A stretch of 64,000 nt of DNA from Sphagnum magellanicum (GCA_021904315.1 CM038912.1:3249061-3313060), one strand, 5' to 3'. Positions 23,581 to 36,490 are shown, numbered from the stretch's first letter. The notes: a model not told the origin generated them from the letters alone. Numbers and translations are program-made.

Positions 23581-25264
23581 AACTTGCCATAAGGGGCAGA
23601 GCCTCTTGTTTGGATCTGGAGGTCTAGAGGTCCATTTGCTTTAGTTTACCAAGTCAGACCATGCAAAAAGCATTACCTGGACCAACTCCAAAGTCACTTC
23701 CCAACAACAAACTTGGTCTTTGAACCTCAAGAGACAACAGATGACTGCTGAGGGCGCTGATTCCATGATCAGCTCACATGCATGATCTCTCTCTCATTCG
23801 TGTGCAACGGGATGTGTTCAAACATTAGTCCAAGTGCTACTTCCACTTGGGGAAAAACCTACATTCACACAATTTTCAGCAAGCAAGTCACTATGGTATA
23901 AATCATCAAGGGATGATTGAAGAAGTCTCTAGTATGACCAGAGCATATGTGTGCACCACCCCCCTCCAATGTTTTGCAACAAAGAAGCCCAACAAACACA
24001 GCACACATCTTGTAAACTCCAAATGTTGACTCTGTCTGAAAGTAGAGGAAGTCATGTCACCAGAGTGGACTTGCTGCATGCCACAAACAGCAGAGCCAAG
24101 CCTAGACACAACTTCATAAAAAAGGAGAGAAAGTATCAGAATGTCAGGCTGCTGCTTCTGTAGTGTTGCCATGAGATGTTACACAGGAAGTGATGAGATC
24201 AATACATCAACACTGTCAACTTGTCCCCAATGCACAAACAGTTTCAATCAGTATACATACACTGACTGCCGACTTGGGATGTAAAGTACCTGCCAGGAAT
24301 CAAAGGAATATCACACACTTTGTACCAACCAGAAACCAAACCCAAATGAGTATTCTGCCTTTTGCCAACCAATTTGACTTTGGCAAGCAGTGTATCTATT
24401 GTCGAGGTCAAACTAGGTTACACCCTGCATCGCCCATATGCAAACACATGTTTTCAGCTCCAAGATTGAACTACAGTGCTCCCACTTTCCTGCCACAAAA
24501 ATGCCAGCCAAGGTGGTGTTAACCCCTGGATGCATGACTGTCATCAACAACACAAACCATGGCCATTAAAACCAGCTGTGAAGTAAAAGCTCATTACCTG
24601 AAAACAAATGGTGGCACTGAGAATTGTTTGCTTGTTCAAAATGCAAAATCAAACAAAAAGTGCATGTAAGATCATTAATCTGATCCCAATATCTTCCTCT
24701 GCAGCTTGCAACAGAGCACCTGCAGCCAAAATATTGCAATCAAACAAACTTTGTATGGTTCGCTCCTGGAGAGCAGCATGGGTAAACCAAATCCCTGTCC
24801 AATGCTTCCCAAGTAATAGGCAGGCAGAATCAACTGTAGGATTCAGAGTCCATTTCCAACACCAAAATGACCAGCAATCTCTGTCAAAATATTCTCCAAT
24901 TAAGCTTGCAAATATACAAAGTAATTTCATTGTTTACAATGCAAAGCTATCTCAAGTGGCAAGCCAAAAAAAAAGGCCCAAAAAAGCAAGCCTGTCTCTC
25001 CAATCTTATCTTCTAACTACACAAAATCCAATCACTGTGAAAATGGCAGCCACCCATTCAAGGATGATTAGCCAAAATCGTGATCTCCAACACTACTGAG
25101 TCAAAACCTCATTCAATTAACTAGCCTGTTGTGGGCCTGATGTGCTGATCAAGGGTTATCCTTCCTGACCCAAACCTATGATGCGATGTAAATCTTGTGA
25201 TTCCAGCTTGTGATCACAAAATTGGCATCAAAAAGAACTATTTACAATGTGGGAGTGCAACTAC
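23581..25264. other. Spacer downstream of the TPS gene
   Basis: The segment next to 25264 should contain the 3' untranslated region of the - strand TPS gene. Open stretches present here (for example 24608-25099 on the + strand) have no recognisable domain. No further gene was recognised. Confidence 0.45.
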
Positions 25265-27950
25265 CTATATGTGAAGCGACGCTAAATCTGGGAATTGCGA
25301 GAATGAAATGGCAGTTGAAGGATCAGATGCTGATGCCAAGCCTTGCAGCATTTTGGTTACTTCCACAGTGTCATCCAAATAGTACTTGGCCTTGCTTGGC
25401 TTTTGGCCCACTGTACAAGCAAACACCTCAGCACTAGGGGCATCATTCATCAGCACCTCAATGCTCTCAAACATATCTTCATCGGACCGATCATCTCCCA
25501 CACACAGGACAAAGTCTGGCAATGACCCATGCTCTCTCTCCATCATGAGAAGTAGCTTCTCCACAACCACCCCTTTGCTAACTCCCTGCCACATTATGAA
25601 GAGACATCAGAAATTCCTCAATTGCAAAAGAACTGCACAAGTCCGTTAGGAATGTTCTCATCAACCAGAAAGAGAATCCCTGGTAATAGAAAATCTTTTC
25701 AAGTCAAAAATTCAAACAACTGTAGCACAACACCGTGGGGCTCAGACTGTATCCATGGGCAGAGACTGTACCTGAGGTGTTACTTCAACAATCTGCGCAC
25801 CACTCTTCACAGTAACAGGCTCATTGGCCAGAACACTCTCCAGGTGATCTTGCATTTCTTTGGCCTGCCAGGACCCAAAATCAGGATCAGCATACTGGTG
25901 GTGCCATACCAAGGCACTCTCCTTGTACTCGATGTAGGAACCATCTGTGCTCTCTGTATAGAGCAGCATCACTGGTTCTGCCACCTGTTTCCATTCAAAG
26001 CTCATGACTGGCATGTCCCGCTCCAAGGCATTGTGACGGTCCCACTCTGGTGCATTCTGCCACCTGCATGTGGCCCAGTCCGAATCCCTTTGCCACCTGC
26101 AGAAACGCATAGCTCAAACTAGAGATATCAGGTCATTTACATTTGCCCATTGGTCTCACACTGGGTTCTACAAATCGAGCTGCAAGATTATTAAGAAAAC
26201 ATTTCTGCAAAGTGAAGATGGAGAGCTGTGTCCATACCTGTAGAAGAAGCCATGTTCAGCTGCAAGTCCTAGCTTTTCACATGGGAGGAACCACTCAGCT
26301 AGTTTGCTGCGGGGCCGCCCACTTATGATAAAAACCACATTCTTATCATCACTACAGAGTGTGTTCAGGAGAGAAAGAACTTCAGAGCTGGGACTCTCCT
26401 TGTGTGATGCAGGCATCATAGTGCCATCGTAATCTAACAGGATAGCTCGGCTGTTGCTCTTCTTGTATGCCCCTACAATAAGTTCAGTTCGAAGTTTCTT
26501 AAAGCTAGGGTCCAAGGCAACCACACGGAAGCCCAGTCCAAAGCCAATACCATAGCAACGGCGCCGGGTATGGTCCCGGCAAGTTCGCTCCAAATCGAGC
26601 ATGAAGCTCTTTGACCAGTAGGCAACGTCATGGGTGCTTACATACTTGTAATGCTTCTCATGTCGCAGATGCTGCTCTGGCTCCTTCAGGGTGATGGCAT
26701 TATTCATGGCATCTGCCACCATCTCAATGTTCCAGGGATTCACTCTTATTGCCCCACTCAAAGATGGAGAACAACCAATGAACTCTGACACTATCAACAT
26801 GCTCTTTTTGACAGCAGTGGCATCTAGTTGACAACCACCCTCCCTACACACAATGTACTCATAAGGAATGAGATTCATGCCATCACGGACTGCTGTCACC
26901 ACACAGCACTCAGCTATGGTGTAGAAGGCAATCCTCTCATACAGAGGCACATGCCTCTCTAGCAGCACCACTGGCTGGTATGTCGCATTTCCCATCTCTC
27001 TATTGATTCTGTCAGCTATGGAATGTGCCTCAGCTTGCGCCTCCTCAATATCTCTGCCTCTTCCTCTGGCAGGATTTGCAATTTGCACCAAAACCACCTT
27101 GCCTTTCCATTGTGGATGCTGCTTCAGCATCTCTTCTAGAGCCAGGAACTTGAGACCAATGCCCTTGAAAATGTCCATGTCATCAACACCAAGAAACACT
27201 GTCTTCCCCTTGAACTGTTCCTTGAGCTCACCAATTCGCCACTTGGTGTCAGCCAGACCCAAACCTGCATTGAACTGACCCATGTGTATACCCACAGGCA
27301 TGATCTTGATGCCGACAGTGCGGCCATAGTACTCCAACCCAATGTTACCCCTCTTGGACTCATACTCCAAACCCAACATCCGACTACAACATGACAAGAA
27401 ATGTCGTGCATAATCAAAGGTGTGGAAACCAATGAGATCTGCATTCAACAGTGCCCGCAGGATCTCATCCCGCACTGGCAGCGTGCGATAGATCTCAGAT
27501 GATGGAAAGGGACTGTGGAGAAAGTAGCCAAGCTTCACCTTATTGAATCGCTTGCGCAGGAAAGTGGGTAGCACCATGAGATGGTAGTCATGCACCCACA
27601 CATAGTCATCATCCGGGCTGATCACCTCCATTACCTTGTCGGCAAATACCTGCCATCCATGCCCCAATGCAGCAAAACACATTATATGCTATTGAGTTTA
27701 GCAAAGACTTGCAAACCACCCAAGATGCCGAACAAGTTCTGTTTGCTTGCCGATGCAGCAAAACCCATTGTCAGCTTTGAGTTTAGCAAAACTTGGACAA
27801 GTTCTGTTTTGCTTCCCAATGCAGCAAAACTCATTGTAAGCTTCTGAGTTTACCAAGACTTGCAAACCACCCAAGATGCCAAAAAAGTTCTGTTTGCTTC
27901 TTCACAAATGCTGCAGCACTTTGCACCAGGACAAAAACACACACATCCAC

Positions 27951-27989
<39 letters not shown>

Positions 27990-28684
27990 ATGGCAATGGC
28001 AGCAGCATTGTTGTGGTACCTTACCTTGTTCACTGAGACATATGCCTGCCAGTAGGATCTGTTGAAGCGACCACCATGGGCAGCACTGAGCGGCAAGAGG
28101 TAATGAAACAAAGGCCACAGCATTTGCTTACAGAAGCCATGGTAGAATCTGTTCCTGAGATCCGTGGGCAAGAAAGCAGGAACACAGTTGAAATTCTCCA
28201 GCAAAGTAGCAGCGACTTCGTCCTGGTCGCTGCCGTCGACTTCCACCTTCAAGCACCCGATGTAGATCACCTCCATCTCCTCAGGAAGCCCATCTTTCAG
28301 CTGCCACAGAAGCGAATCCCGATCCCACTCAAAACTCCAGCTCCTTCCGTCAGGACCTGGCGCTGCATTCAACGGCAACATATGTGCAACGATGAGCATC
28401 CGATTCCCTTCCGACAGCACTGACGCTTCCGTGCTCACACTCTCATCCCCTCGTGACCTGCTTCCGTCATCGTCCCTGCTCTCACTGCAGATCCCCGTTA
28501 CCGTCGCAGCTCTCGGCAACCCTCCACCTGCCGCAACCCCGCCGCCTCCTCGTCCCCCCATTCTCCGCATGCCTCCTCCTCCTGTGCTAGGCAAACTCCC
28601 CACCGCCGCCGCCGCATTTGTGTCGTCGCCCAGACTCGAACCCTCGACGAGCTCCAACAAGTTACTATACGACCTCGACGCCAT
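25265..28684 (-). CDS. TPS: Class II trehalose-6-phosphate synthase/phosphatase-like protein
   Basis: Four exons on the - strand, 28684-28025, 27649-26238, 26096-25772 and 25585-25265, join with phases 0, 2 and 0 into 905 residues. The start MASRSYSNLLELVEG is the conserved N-terminus of plant class II TPS proteins. An in-frame upstream ATG exists at 28795 but would add a low-complexity extension. A GT20 synthase-like domain covers about residues 60-560 (VWVHDYHLMVLPTFLR, GFHTFDYARHF). A HAD phosphatase-like domain follows, with LLDYDGTMMP near 626-630 and GDDRSDED near 829-836. Class II TPS proteins resemble the bifunctional synthase-phosphatase, but most plant members lack proven catalysis and act in sugar/SnRK1-linked regulation. 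No frame damage was found. The residues kept in the phosphatase motifs do not by themselves prove activity. Confidence 0.93.
27957..27987. repeat. (CT)n microsatellite in TPS intron 1
   Basis: An uninterrupted CT run of about 15 units lies in the first intron of the TPS gene, close to the exon 1 donor at 28024. Confidence 0.9.
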
Positions 28685-29480
28685 CGCCACAACCCTACCA
28701 AAAACCAAAAAAAATCCCCACACACACACACACACTTCTCTCTCTCTCTCTCTCTCTTCCAGAAACCACAGAACCAAAGCGACGTTCGCGCTCACATCGT
28801 GTCTTCAAAGCTGCTGCTCCTCTCACAAGAAGAAGCGACGACAAAACCAACAACAAGGGACCCAACAACAGATTTTTTATTTCTTTCCTACACCATCAAA
28901 TCTCAAATCCAGGCTTCAAACCAAATGCGTCATCATCATCATCCGCAGCAGCAGCAGCAGATTCATGAGCGACACCGCCATCACAGTTGGATACCAACAA
29001 CAACAACAACAACAAGATGGAGTATTCCGGAGAAGAAGAAGAAGAAGCCAACAAATTCAGATACCCTTCACGACAACAGCAGGAAGCAACCCGGAAATCT
29101 GTGGTTGCCATGAAAATGAGCAAAAATCTGCCACTGACAAAAGAGACGGATGGAAGAGATAGTAGATAGAGAGATAGATCCGCAGGGCAGCGGAAAAGAA
29201 GGGGAAAAAAATAGACAAGAGTCTTGGACTGCTGTGTCTCTTTCTTTCTTTCTTTCCTGTCACAAGATTGGATTGATCGCTCGCGTGACCACGACGACCA
29301 CGATGACGACGACGACCCCAGTAAGAAAAAGCAAAGTGAAAAAATACTGCGCACAGTCGCCGGGGGAAAGTTGGGGGCGGGGAGAGAGCGACGAACACGA
29401 CGAAGGCGACGACAGAGAAAGAAGAAGAAAACAAAAGCGAAAAGAGAACAGAAAGAAACACACGCTCCTCGCAAGCGCAG
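28685..29480 (-). promoter_or_regulatory. TPS 5' untranslated/leader region rich in simple repeats
   Basis: Upstream of the TPS start codon lie CA then CT runs (28719-28758), a CAG run near 28943-28957, CAA repeats 28997-29013, GAA repeats near 29031-29046 and CTTT repeats near 29241-29256. Several upstream ATGs with short frames exist on the - strand. Long leaders with upstream frames are known for plant TPS genes, but the transcription start here is unknown. Confidence 0.4.
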
Positions 29481-29511
29481 AACGCTAAAGAGCTAGAGAG
29501 AGAAAGAAATC

Positions 29512-30545
29512 GCTGAACAGGACCCGCGTTGGGCGGTTCTTGGAATCCGGGACACATACCCCCGGTTATGACTACGCCACTTACCCACTGGTCCTCAAAA
29601 CGTCAAAGAACCCATTTTTGGTGGAGTTAACCACGGTTCTCAAAAACCTATGAAGAAAGTCAAAGCCAGTTGGAGAGAACGTTCAGTTCTTCACCCATTC
29701 TTCCGTGAAAAATCGTCGGTTCTTTCTTTTTTAGGTTTTTGAAATAAGTGGAATTGGTGGTTCTTTAATGTTTTTTTTTTTTTTTTCCCAAAGAACAGGA
29801 AGCAATGTGGCTCTTTGGGTCTGAAATATTTAAAGGACCTGAACCAGTGGTTCTTTAAGAACTCAAAGAACCACCCAACGCTGAACTGGACCTGTGTTGT
29901 TGGGCTGACGGTTCTTCTTTAAACCGAGAAACCGAGAACTGCTGCCAGTTCCGGTTCTTTGAAAAAGTGAGCGCATCAGAGAGCCACCAGTTCCAGTTCT
30001 TTGAAAAATAAAAGAACCTCCGGTTCTTTTTCATTGAAAAACATCAGAGTCAAAGAACCGCAAGTCCAGGTTTTTGATTCAAACGTCTTTTGAAAGAATC
30101 AGAAAAGAACCGGCAGTTTCCAGCCAGTTGGTTGATTTTTTTTCAGCTTTGAGAACTTGACCAAGGCTAGTGGGTCTTTGATTTGTTCGGGAGAAATGCT
30201 ATTATGAATCCTGAGAACCGCCATGATAACCATCAGGGGTCTGTTCTTGTTTCTAATAATCACACAATACTGAACAGGACCTGTGTTGGTCGGGTACTCG
30301 ATTTTGTTCATAACAGCGGTTCTGGTTTCGTTCTCCACTTCCCAATCATAGAACCACCTTGCTTGTCATATCCAAAACATGGAAACACGGAGTCCAAGAA
30401 CCATTGGTTCGGGCCATTTCAAAAGTATCATATATGTAGCCACTACGGAAGGACCTGCAAAGAAAGAATCAATGTCTTTTTGAGTGGATATCCGGTTTTT
30501 TTTTTTTTCAACTTTTTGAGAACCGAGGTTATGGGTCAGAACTTG
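29512..30545. repeat. Region of dense GGTTCTTT/AAAGAACC motifs
   Basis: About one kilobase is built from the motif GGTTCTTT and its complement AAAGAACC, in mixed orientation and repeated dozens of times. One local palindrome is GGTTCTTT...AAAGAACC near 29849-29872. A longer phrase, CTGAACAGGACC(T)GTGTTGG, recurs near 29513, 29881 and 30270. It looks like a nested or rearranged foldback/MITE-like element; no coding capacity was recognised. Confidence 0.6.
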
Positions 30546-30559
30546 ATAGGGCCATTTTT

Positions 30560-31742
30560 TTTTTAAAAAACCTTTTAGAAGGGCCGCGACAACAAGGAGG
30601 CAGGCCGCCGGCAGAGCCTCCTTGATACCCGTAGTGCCGTTTCTAATACCCGCCCAACCGCAGAACAGGACGAAGTCATTGATTCTGGGATGCCGAGGGG
30701 GAGTGGGGGAAAAAAAAAAAAAAAGAAACTGGATAAGAAAGGGAAAAGAAATAGAGGATAAGGGAAAAAGATACACAAAAGAAGGGATACTAAAGGAAGA
30801 ATCGGGAAGTACACAGATGGATAAGATCGGCTGACGTGGACAGGTCCAGACTGTCCTTTTGTGGGCGGGGCCCAATAGAAAAGCCGCCGCACACTGGTTT
30901 GGCGTGTGGCGACCATTTTTTATTGATAATTCTGAATATTTAAATATAGGTACCTAGATAGGCTTATTATTATAGGTCAATTAGGGGGGGATTATTTAGG
31001 GTACAATATTAAGGGTTTTTTTTTTACAGGCTGGGACTTGGCACGTGGCGTGCAGACAGTGGATAATATTAGTGCTGGGGAGTTCGTACTTCGTACCGGG
31101 TAGGTGTGAAAACGTGGGGCCTACTTACACGTATCGAAAAGGGGTCTTTTTAGGTACCTATAGTAACCAGTAGGGTTTGCCCCCTGGGGTGCCTCTAGTT
31201 GTCTTTTTTGGGTTTTTTTTTTAATTTTTAAATTGTGAATTCTGGCGAAACATTGTGTGGTTCATGCCTGGTTAGTATCCTATTCCGAGTTGTGAATTCA
31301 TTCTGGACGTGGAATGTTGTCTAGGTTGCCGGAACTGACTAGCTTCTTTCACACTTGCTGGGCTGGGGTGGGCTGCCCAGTTTGTTATTTATAGTTTGCT
31401 GGAATGAGTTTTTTTTTTTTTTTTCCTTTTCTTTTTGTGGGTTATCTTACCATCTAGGTCATGCCACGTTATGTTGGGAAGACGAGTGGCTGTTAAAGAA
31501 TTTTATGTATTTTTTCAGGGATTTTTTTCTTTTTTATAATGACTCAGTTCATGATAATGTTTTCAATGTATGATTTTTTTTTTTAATTTTCAATTTTGCA
31601 AGATGTGTGGTTTATATTTGTTGGCTTGTTGTGCACTGGATCAAGATATTTTCTAGTTAAGGTTTTTTTAATTAAAAAAAAGGGGGGGTTTGTAATTTGA
31701 AATTTGAGGCCTAGGTTTTGATGGTCCACATTTTTAAAAGCA

Positions 31743-31782
<40 letters not shown>

Positions 31783-33330
31783 AATTGTAACCCTTTATTT
31801 TATGTCATTTGGACCCACATATGTAAGTTGGAACTTTGGAAATTGGGTGGTTTCAGTGTTTTTTTGTGATAGATAAGTGTGAGCACATGAAAGATATTTT
31901 GTGATTTTTTTTTGGTGGTGTTTCTTTGGTTTGATTTTTTTTTAATTAATATAAATACTTGGAACAAGTCCATGAACCACCAAAGTCCATTTTAGCTCTT
32001 ATTATTTATTATGTGGGCAAGAAGAACCCAAATTGAATGTCTACATTCACCCTTGTCTTCTTATGCACTCCACAAGGGGGCGTTGCCTTCACCAAAACAT
32101 CATCCTCCAAAAACGTACTAACAATTTCTTGCCACTCTTTTCTAGATGCCTTTGATTGGCTTCCCATTATGCACCAACATTACACACACCTTCCCTTTGT
32201 CCCATACAGTTCGTTACCCATGGTTCCAATTCCATCCATTAATACATGAATTCTATACAAAATTCTTCTCAAGTTTTAATGTGTTTTCTATATTCACACT
32301 TGGACATATTGTATATTTCAAATTCTTTAGTGCATTGAGGTTGGGATAGTGCCAAGGATGGTCACTACATTTGTGGGGGATGATTTTGGGTTTACTACAC
32401 AATGCACCTCCCGAGTCAACACCACCTTGTCAAGTGGGGAATTCATGATTTCAAACCAATTTTGGTTCTATTCGTACACCCACTAGTAGCTTGCAAAAAA
32501 AGTGTTCTTATGGGTTATTAGCCAATTGATGGGTTTGGGGGCTCCACTTTGGAAGGTATGCACTCTTTATTTTTGTGGTGCAGGCTTTAGGGGGGCCTTA
32601 ACTATTATCCTACGGGTGACATCTATTTTGTCATACCACATGTGAAAAATGAGCAGTTGTAATTGTAGAATTTTTATAAAAGAATCAAATTCCATATATA
32701 ACTTTTTTCTTTTCTACTAGGATTTTATATGTATTATTTCCACTCTCTAGCAAGTTGGACAATTGCTAGATTTTAAGGTGGTTCTAACTCTTTGAACTAG
32801 TGTGTAAGGCGGTTATTAGTTTAAACGAATATCACCTCATGTGGCTCCATTGTCTAAGCTAACTCTTCTTACTAGAACCTTTGGTTGGTGGGGTAAACTC
32901 ATTTCTTAATATGGATAACATTGAGGTCTTAGATAAAGTGCATCTTGTGGTGATATACCATAACCAATTCCTTAGTGTATTTGGAGAGTACCCTGTCTTC
33001 TTAAATGTCCTTCCTAGAAAAGAGGAAGGATGTTACGCCTGCTCCTTAAGAGGGAGGGAAATCATGACTACTTATAGGTGTAAGATCCCGCCTACTCTTA
33101 AGGAGTAGGTGTAAAAACCCTCGTCCACTTCAATATAAGTATCTATGAATGTTTAGGTTCATGATAACTTTCGCCTTGAGCTTACAATGTTACGGACTGA
33201 GGGTCATCACCATTCCCAAAATGTGAAGGTGGACTCCAGCTATTATTTCAAGATGGCCCCACCCAGGGCTAACCCTTTCATGTTCCTTGACCATGCCATG
33301 GTCGCACCATATGTTCCTTGTTCCAGGCTA
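30560..33330. other. AT-rich spacer with homopolymer runs
   Basis: No gene was recognised. The open stretches on the - strand at 30366-30916 are low complexity. An (AT)n microsatellite lies at 31747-31777. Confidence 0.5.
31747..31777. repeat. (AT)n microsatellite
   Basis: A run of TA/AT dinucleotides of about 30 bp. Confidence 0.9.
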
Positions 33331-33388
33331 TTTTGAAAGTTCTCTACCAAACGTATGGGTATATAACTGGTAGAGAACCTTCAAAATA
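33329..33388. repeat. Inverted repeat/hairpin, 21-bp arms
   Basis: The arm TTTTGAAAGTTCTCTACCA (33331-33349) and the complement of 33368-33386 differ at one base, which still allows a G-U pair, and two more bases pair outside. The loop is 18 nt. Confidence 0.8.
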
Positions 33389-33753
33389 ATTGTGTCAGAT
33401 TGTGGTATCCACCCAACACTGTATTGGAACTTCTCTTCCCAAACCTCAAACCCGTCCCTCTCCCCCCACCACACACAATTTTTTGGTTAAAATTTTTCAT
33501 ACCATCTTTATCATATAAGTTCAATTTAGGCCAACATACAGAGGATGGATTTGTTGTCACTACAACCATTTCAAAGTATTTATCCTAATACTACATTCTC
33601 TTGAATGTCAGGCCCAGTACATGGCATGTTTTAATATGGATAATGGCAGTTGTCGGATTTATGTACTAATGTGGCAAGCCTATTAGGGTGTGTGTGCAGC
33701 CTTCCTTGATGATATGGGTTCTACAAGGGCTCTCCTCATCCAGGATGCAACTT

Positions 33754-33899
33754 CCCCACCATAGTAGTTGATTCACACTAGTGAATGAATATTCTATACA
33801 TGAGATAGTTCTCCACATTTTCCTAACCCCACCATAGTTGTTGATTCACACTAATGAATGAATCTTCTATACATAAGATAATTCTCCTCATTTTTGTGC
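33754..33899. repeat. Two 73-bp tandem copies
   Basis: The phrases CCCCACCATAGTAGTTGATT (33754) and CCCCACCATAGTTGTTGATT (33827) start two adjacent copies of a 73-bp unit with a few substitutions. Confidence 0.85.
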
Positions 33900-34436
33900 C
33901 AGGTTAAAAGCCCGCAAGGTGATGGGCATTCCCCCAAATAAGGGAGCATGTATGAGTTGGTCGCCAAGTCCATCCCCCATGTTGGGAGTGTCCCCACCAT
34001 GGTGTATTTTGGGAATGTCATCACACATTGGTTTTTATCCATCCATCCATCCCATCTTTGAGGCTAAGGTATAGGAGGGCGGCTTAAGACACCTACACGT
34101 GAAGAGTGGAAAGGATCTCCCACTCTTTAGGAGTAGGAGGTGTAAGAACTAAGAACCCTCGTCTTTTCTAGAAAGGAAATGCATGAATGTAAGGTGGCCT
34201 CCAAATAAACTATGAAATTTCTCTAACTAAAAATGTACGTAGTTTACTTTTAACCATAGTTTACTTTTAAAAGATAAGAGAATCAGTTAGTGGAACCAGG
34301 AGACCACCACTGATTCAACCTATGAAAAAGCCTGACAAATGTACCCTAAATAAGACTCCATATCCAGTTAAGTACCTACCTGATAACATCTTGTGACATT
34401 TGCTAGATATATAATCAGCATGATCTTGCTAGCTAA

Positions 34437-34797
34437 CTTATGACCCTGATCTTACCCACACATAATACTTCAGCTTTTGTTCAGAGATGTTGAACTTATG
34501 ACCCTGATCTTAGCCAAGCATAATCCTTCAGCTTTTGTCTAGGGATGTTGAACATAAACCCTGATCTTAGCCAAGCATAATACTTCAGCTTTTGTCCAGG
34601 GATGTTGAACTTATGACCCTGATCTTAGCCAAGCATAGGCTAATCCTTCAGCTTTTGTCCAGGGATGTTGAACTTATGACCCTGATCTTAGCCAAGCATA
34701 GGCTAATCCTTCAGCTTTTGTCCAGGGATAATGAACTTATGACCCTGATCTTAGCCAAAAATAGGCTAATCCTTCAGCTTTTGTCTAGGGATGTTTG
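34437..34797. repeat. Minisatellite, six units of 57-63 bp
   Basis: Units begin TTATGACCCTGATCTTAGCC (or a variant) near 34437, 34496, 34556, 34610, 34673 and 34736. The last three carry a short internal insertion (AGGCT) absent from the first three, so the array expanded in two phases. An open frame through it is a by-product of the repeat length. Confidence 0.9.
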
Positions 34798-36035
34798 AGG
34801 GGGGGAGGTGGGGGTGAAGGAGGGGGGGGCTTTGAATCATTGGTTTTTAGAGTTGAGTGTGGGCAGCTAGATGATGAAATCAATATTAACTGATTGATGA
34901 TAACTGAATTCATCCATCAAACTCCACTTGAAGCATTCATGCTTTAGGAGACTGAAGATGTGATGGTTTTCAGACATGGGTTTTAAGGATGATTTGATTT
35001 TCTGAAACTTGTGACGATCAGTCTCTCTTGGTTCATTTGCATGGTTCATTTGCATGGTTCATGAGGAATGCTGAGTTGAACCCCGTTTTAAAAAGTCTGT
35101 CTTTTAGTCTATTAGCAATCATCCATGATGGATGCAGTTTTTTTTGGAGCTCTTGGTGTATTAGCATCATCCGTGATGGATGTTGTGTTGGATGCGGTTT
35201 TTTTTTTTTTACTTGCACCTCTGTATTATGATGATGACTGTCATCCCTCACACAGACTGCTGCAGTAATGAGTCATGTACTTGAGGACAAAGCTGTAGAA
35301 GCTATTATACAAGGAAAGAAGAACCTTTTTTTTCAGTTTGTTGGGGGACTTGCCCGTGCTCATCCCTCTGATGAATTTTCATCTCAACATCCATCCAAAC
35401 CAAAAGCCACCACGGCCTCGAATCCTTTTCTAATTGTTTACCTCAGTGACCAAAAAAAAGGTTGTCTTCAAAATCAATTTTTCTTCTTTCATATTAATTC
35501 ACCTAGGATTTAATTATATGTTCCTTGTTGAAACGGAGGGTTCATGCACGAAAGCTTAAATTGCATGCAAATCAATTCCAAACTTTCCAAACATGTACAC
35601 CAAGTAAAATCAAAGTAAACATAATGAGTAGCCGACCAAAACAAGGAGTGAATTCTTAATTTATTTTTCAAAGCATCTTCACAAAAGGCTACTGAACTAA
35701 GAAATTAGTTTTCGTGTGATTCACATTAATTAGTTGGGGGTGCCATCCATGTTCAGAATGTCCTTTTTGCATTGAGCCTCTTTCATCTGCCAAAGTTTTG
35801 AAACTTTTGAGACTCCCCAGAAATGAAGTATTCTTCACTCCAACCATAGAAAACACATGAGTCCAAATATTCGCCTACCCTGGTGGTAGCTAAGGGGGTA
35901 TGGCTTTGTGAGCTCTTGAGCCAGCAGATTGGGAGTTCCAATGCCCTTCTTGTCACCCTATGTGTGGATAGTCCAGCTACCCTGGTGTTTAGGATTTTGA
36001 GTAATCAATACAAAAATATTCACCTATCTATATTA
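34798..36035. other. AT-rich spacer
   Basis: No gene was recognised between the minisatellite and the foldback-related segment. A G-rich run follows the minisatellite at 34799-34828. Confidence 0.45.
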
Positions 36036-36490
36036 GGTAGTTTCAATAGGACAACAGTGGGCAAAGCATAAGGGACAAAGTGAGTTGCTATTGGGAACTT
36101 GAGGAACATGTTGAGAAGCTATTGAGAACTTGATGGGAACACATTGGGAGCAACAAAAATCCAACAACAACCCCCAACCCCCCCCCCCCTCCCCAAAAAG
36201 AAAAAAAAATTATCTATGGGGTGTGCATGTTCCACCTCCTCATTGGTTGAGTACAATTTCTATTCTCATCTTCGTTCATCACGTATTTTGGCCTCAGATA
36301 ATGGCAGGGCATGAATTGTGAGGACATAATATAATGAACCTCCCCCCCCCTCCCCCCCCCACCGACCCAAAATGAAAAAAAGTTATGCCTCTTGGGTGTA
36401 TGCGGAGCCATCTCATTGGCTGCATGAAATTTCACTCCTAAAACTGTTTGTCACCGTTTTTGGCCTGAACTAGCACCCCTTTCTACGAGC
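36036..36490. mobile_element. Foldback/MITE-like element, copy 1
   Basis: The left part carries TTGCTATTGGGAACTTGAGG. The right part reads GCCATCTCATTGGCTGCATG, then AAACTGTTTGTCACCGTTTT, then GGCCTGAACTAGCACCCC. The same blocks occur at 39735-40445. Poly-C runs fill its middle. Ends and target duplication were not resolved. Confidence 0.5.

Noticed and set aside
24608-25099. 163-codon frame on the + strand next to TPS
   Set aside because: No domain is recognisable, composition resembles untranslated DNA, and it overlaps the expected TPS 3' region on the other strand.
28896-29557. Long open frames on the - strand upstream of TPS (up to 192 codons)
   Set aside because: They run through GAA, CAG, CAA and CTTT simple repeats and encode low-complexity Phe/Ser/Arg-rich sequence; they lie in the probable TPS leader.
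30366-30916. Frames of 113-169 codons on the - strand
   Set aside because: Homopolymer-driven Phe/Pro-rich sequence with no conserved motif.
32960-34220. Possible LTR retrotransposon (related motifs at both ends)
   Set aside because: The shared stretches are short. No primer-binding site, polypurine tract or gag-pol similarity was seen between them.
34592-34798. Repetitive protein frame
   Set aside because: It is produced by a 63-bp minisatellite whose period is a multiple of three; no start context or domain.
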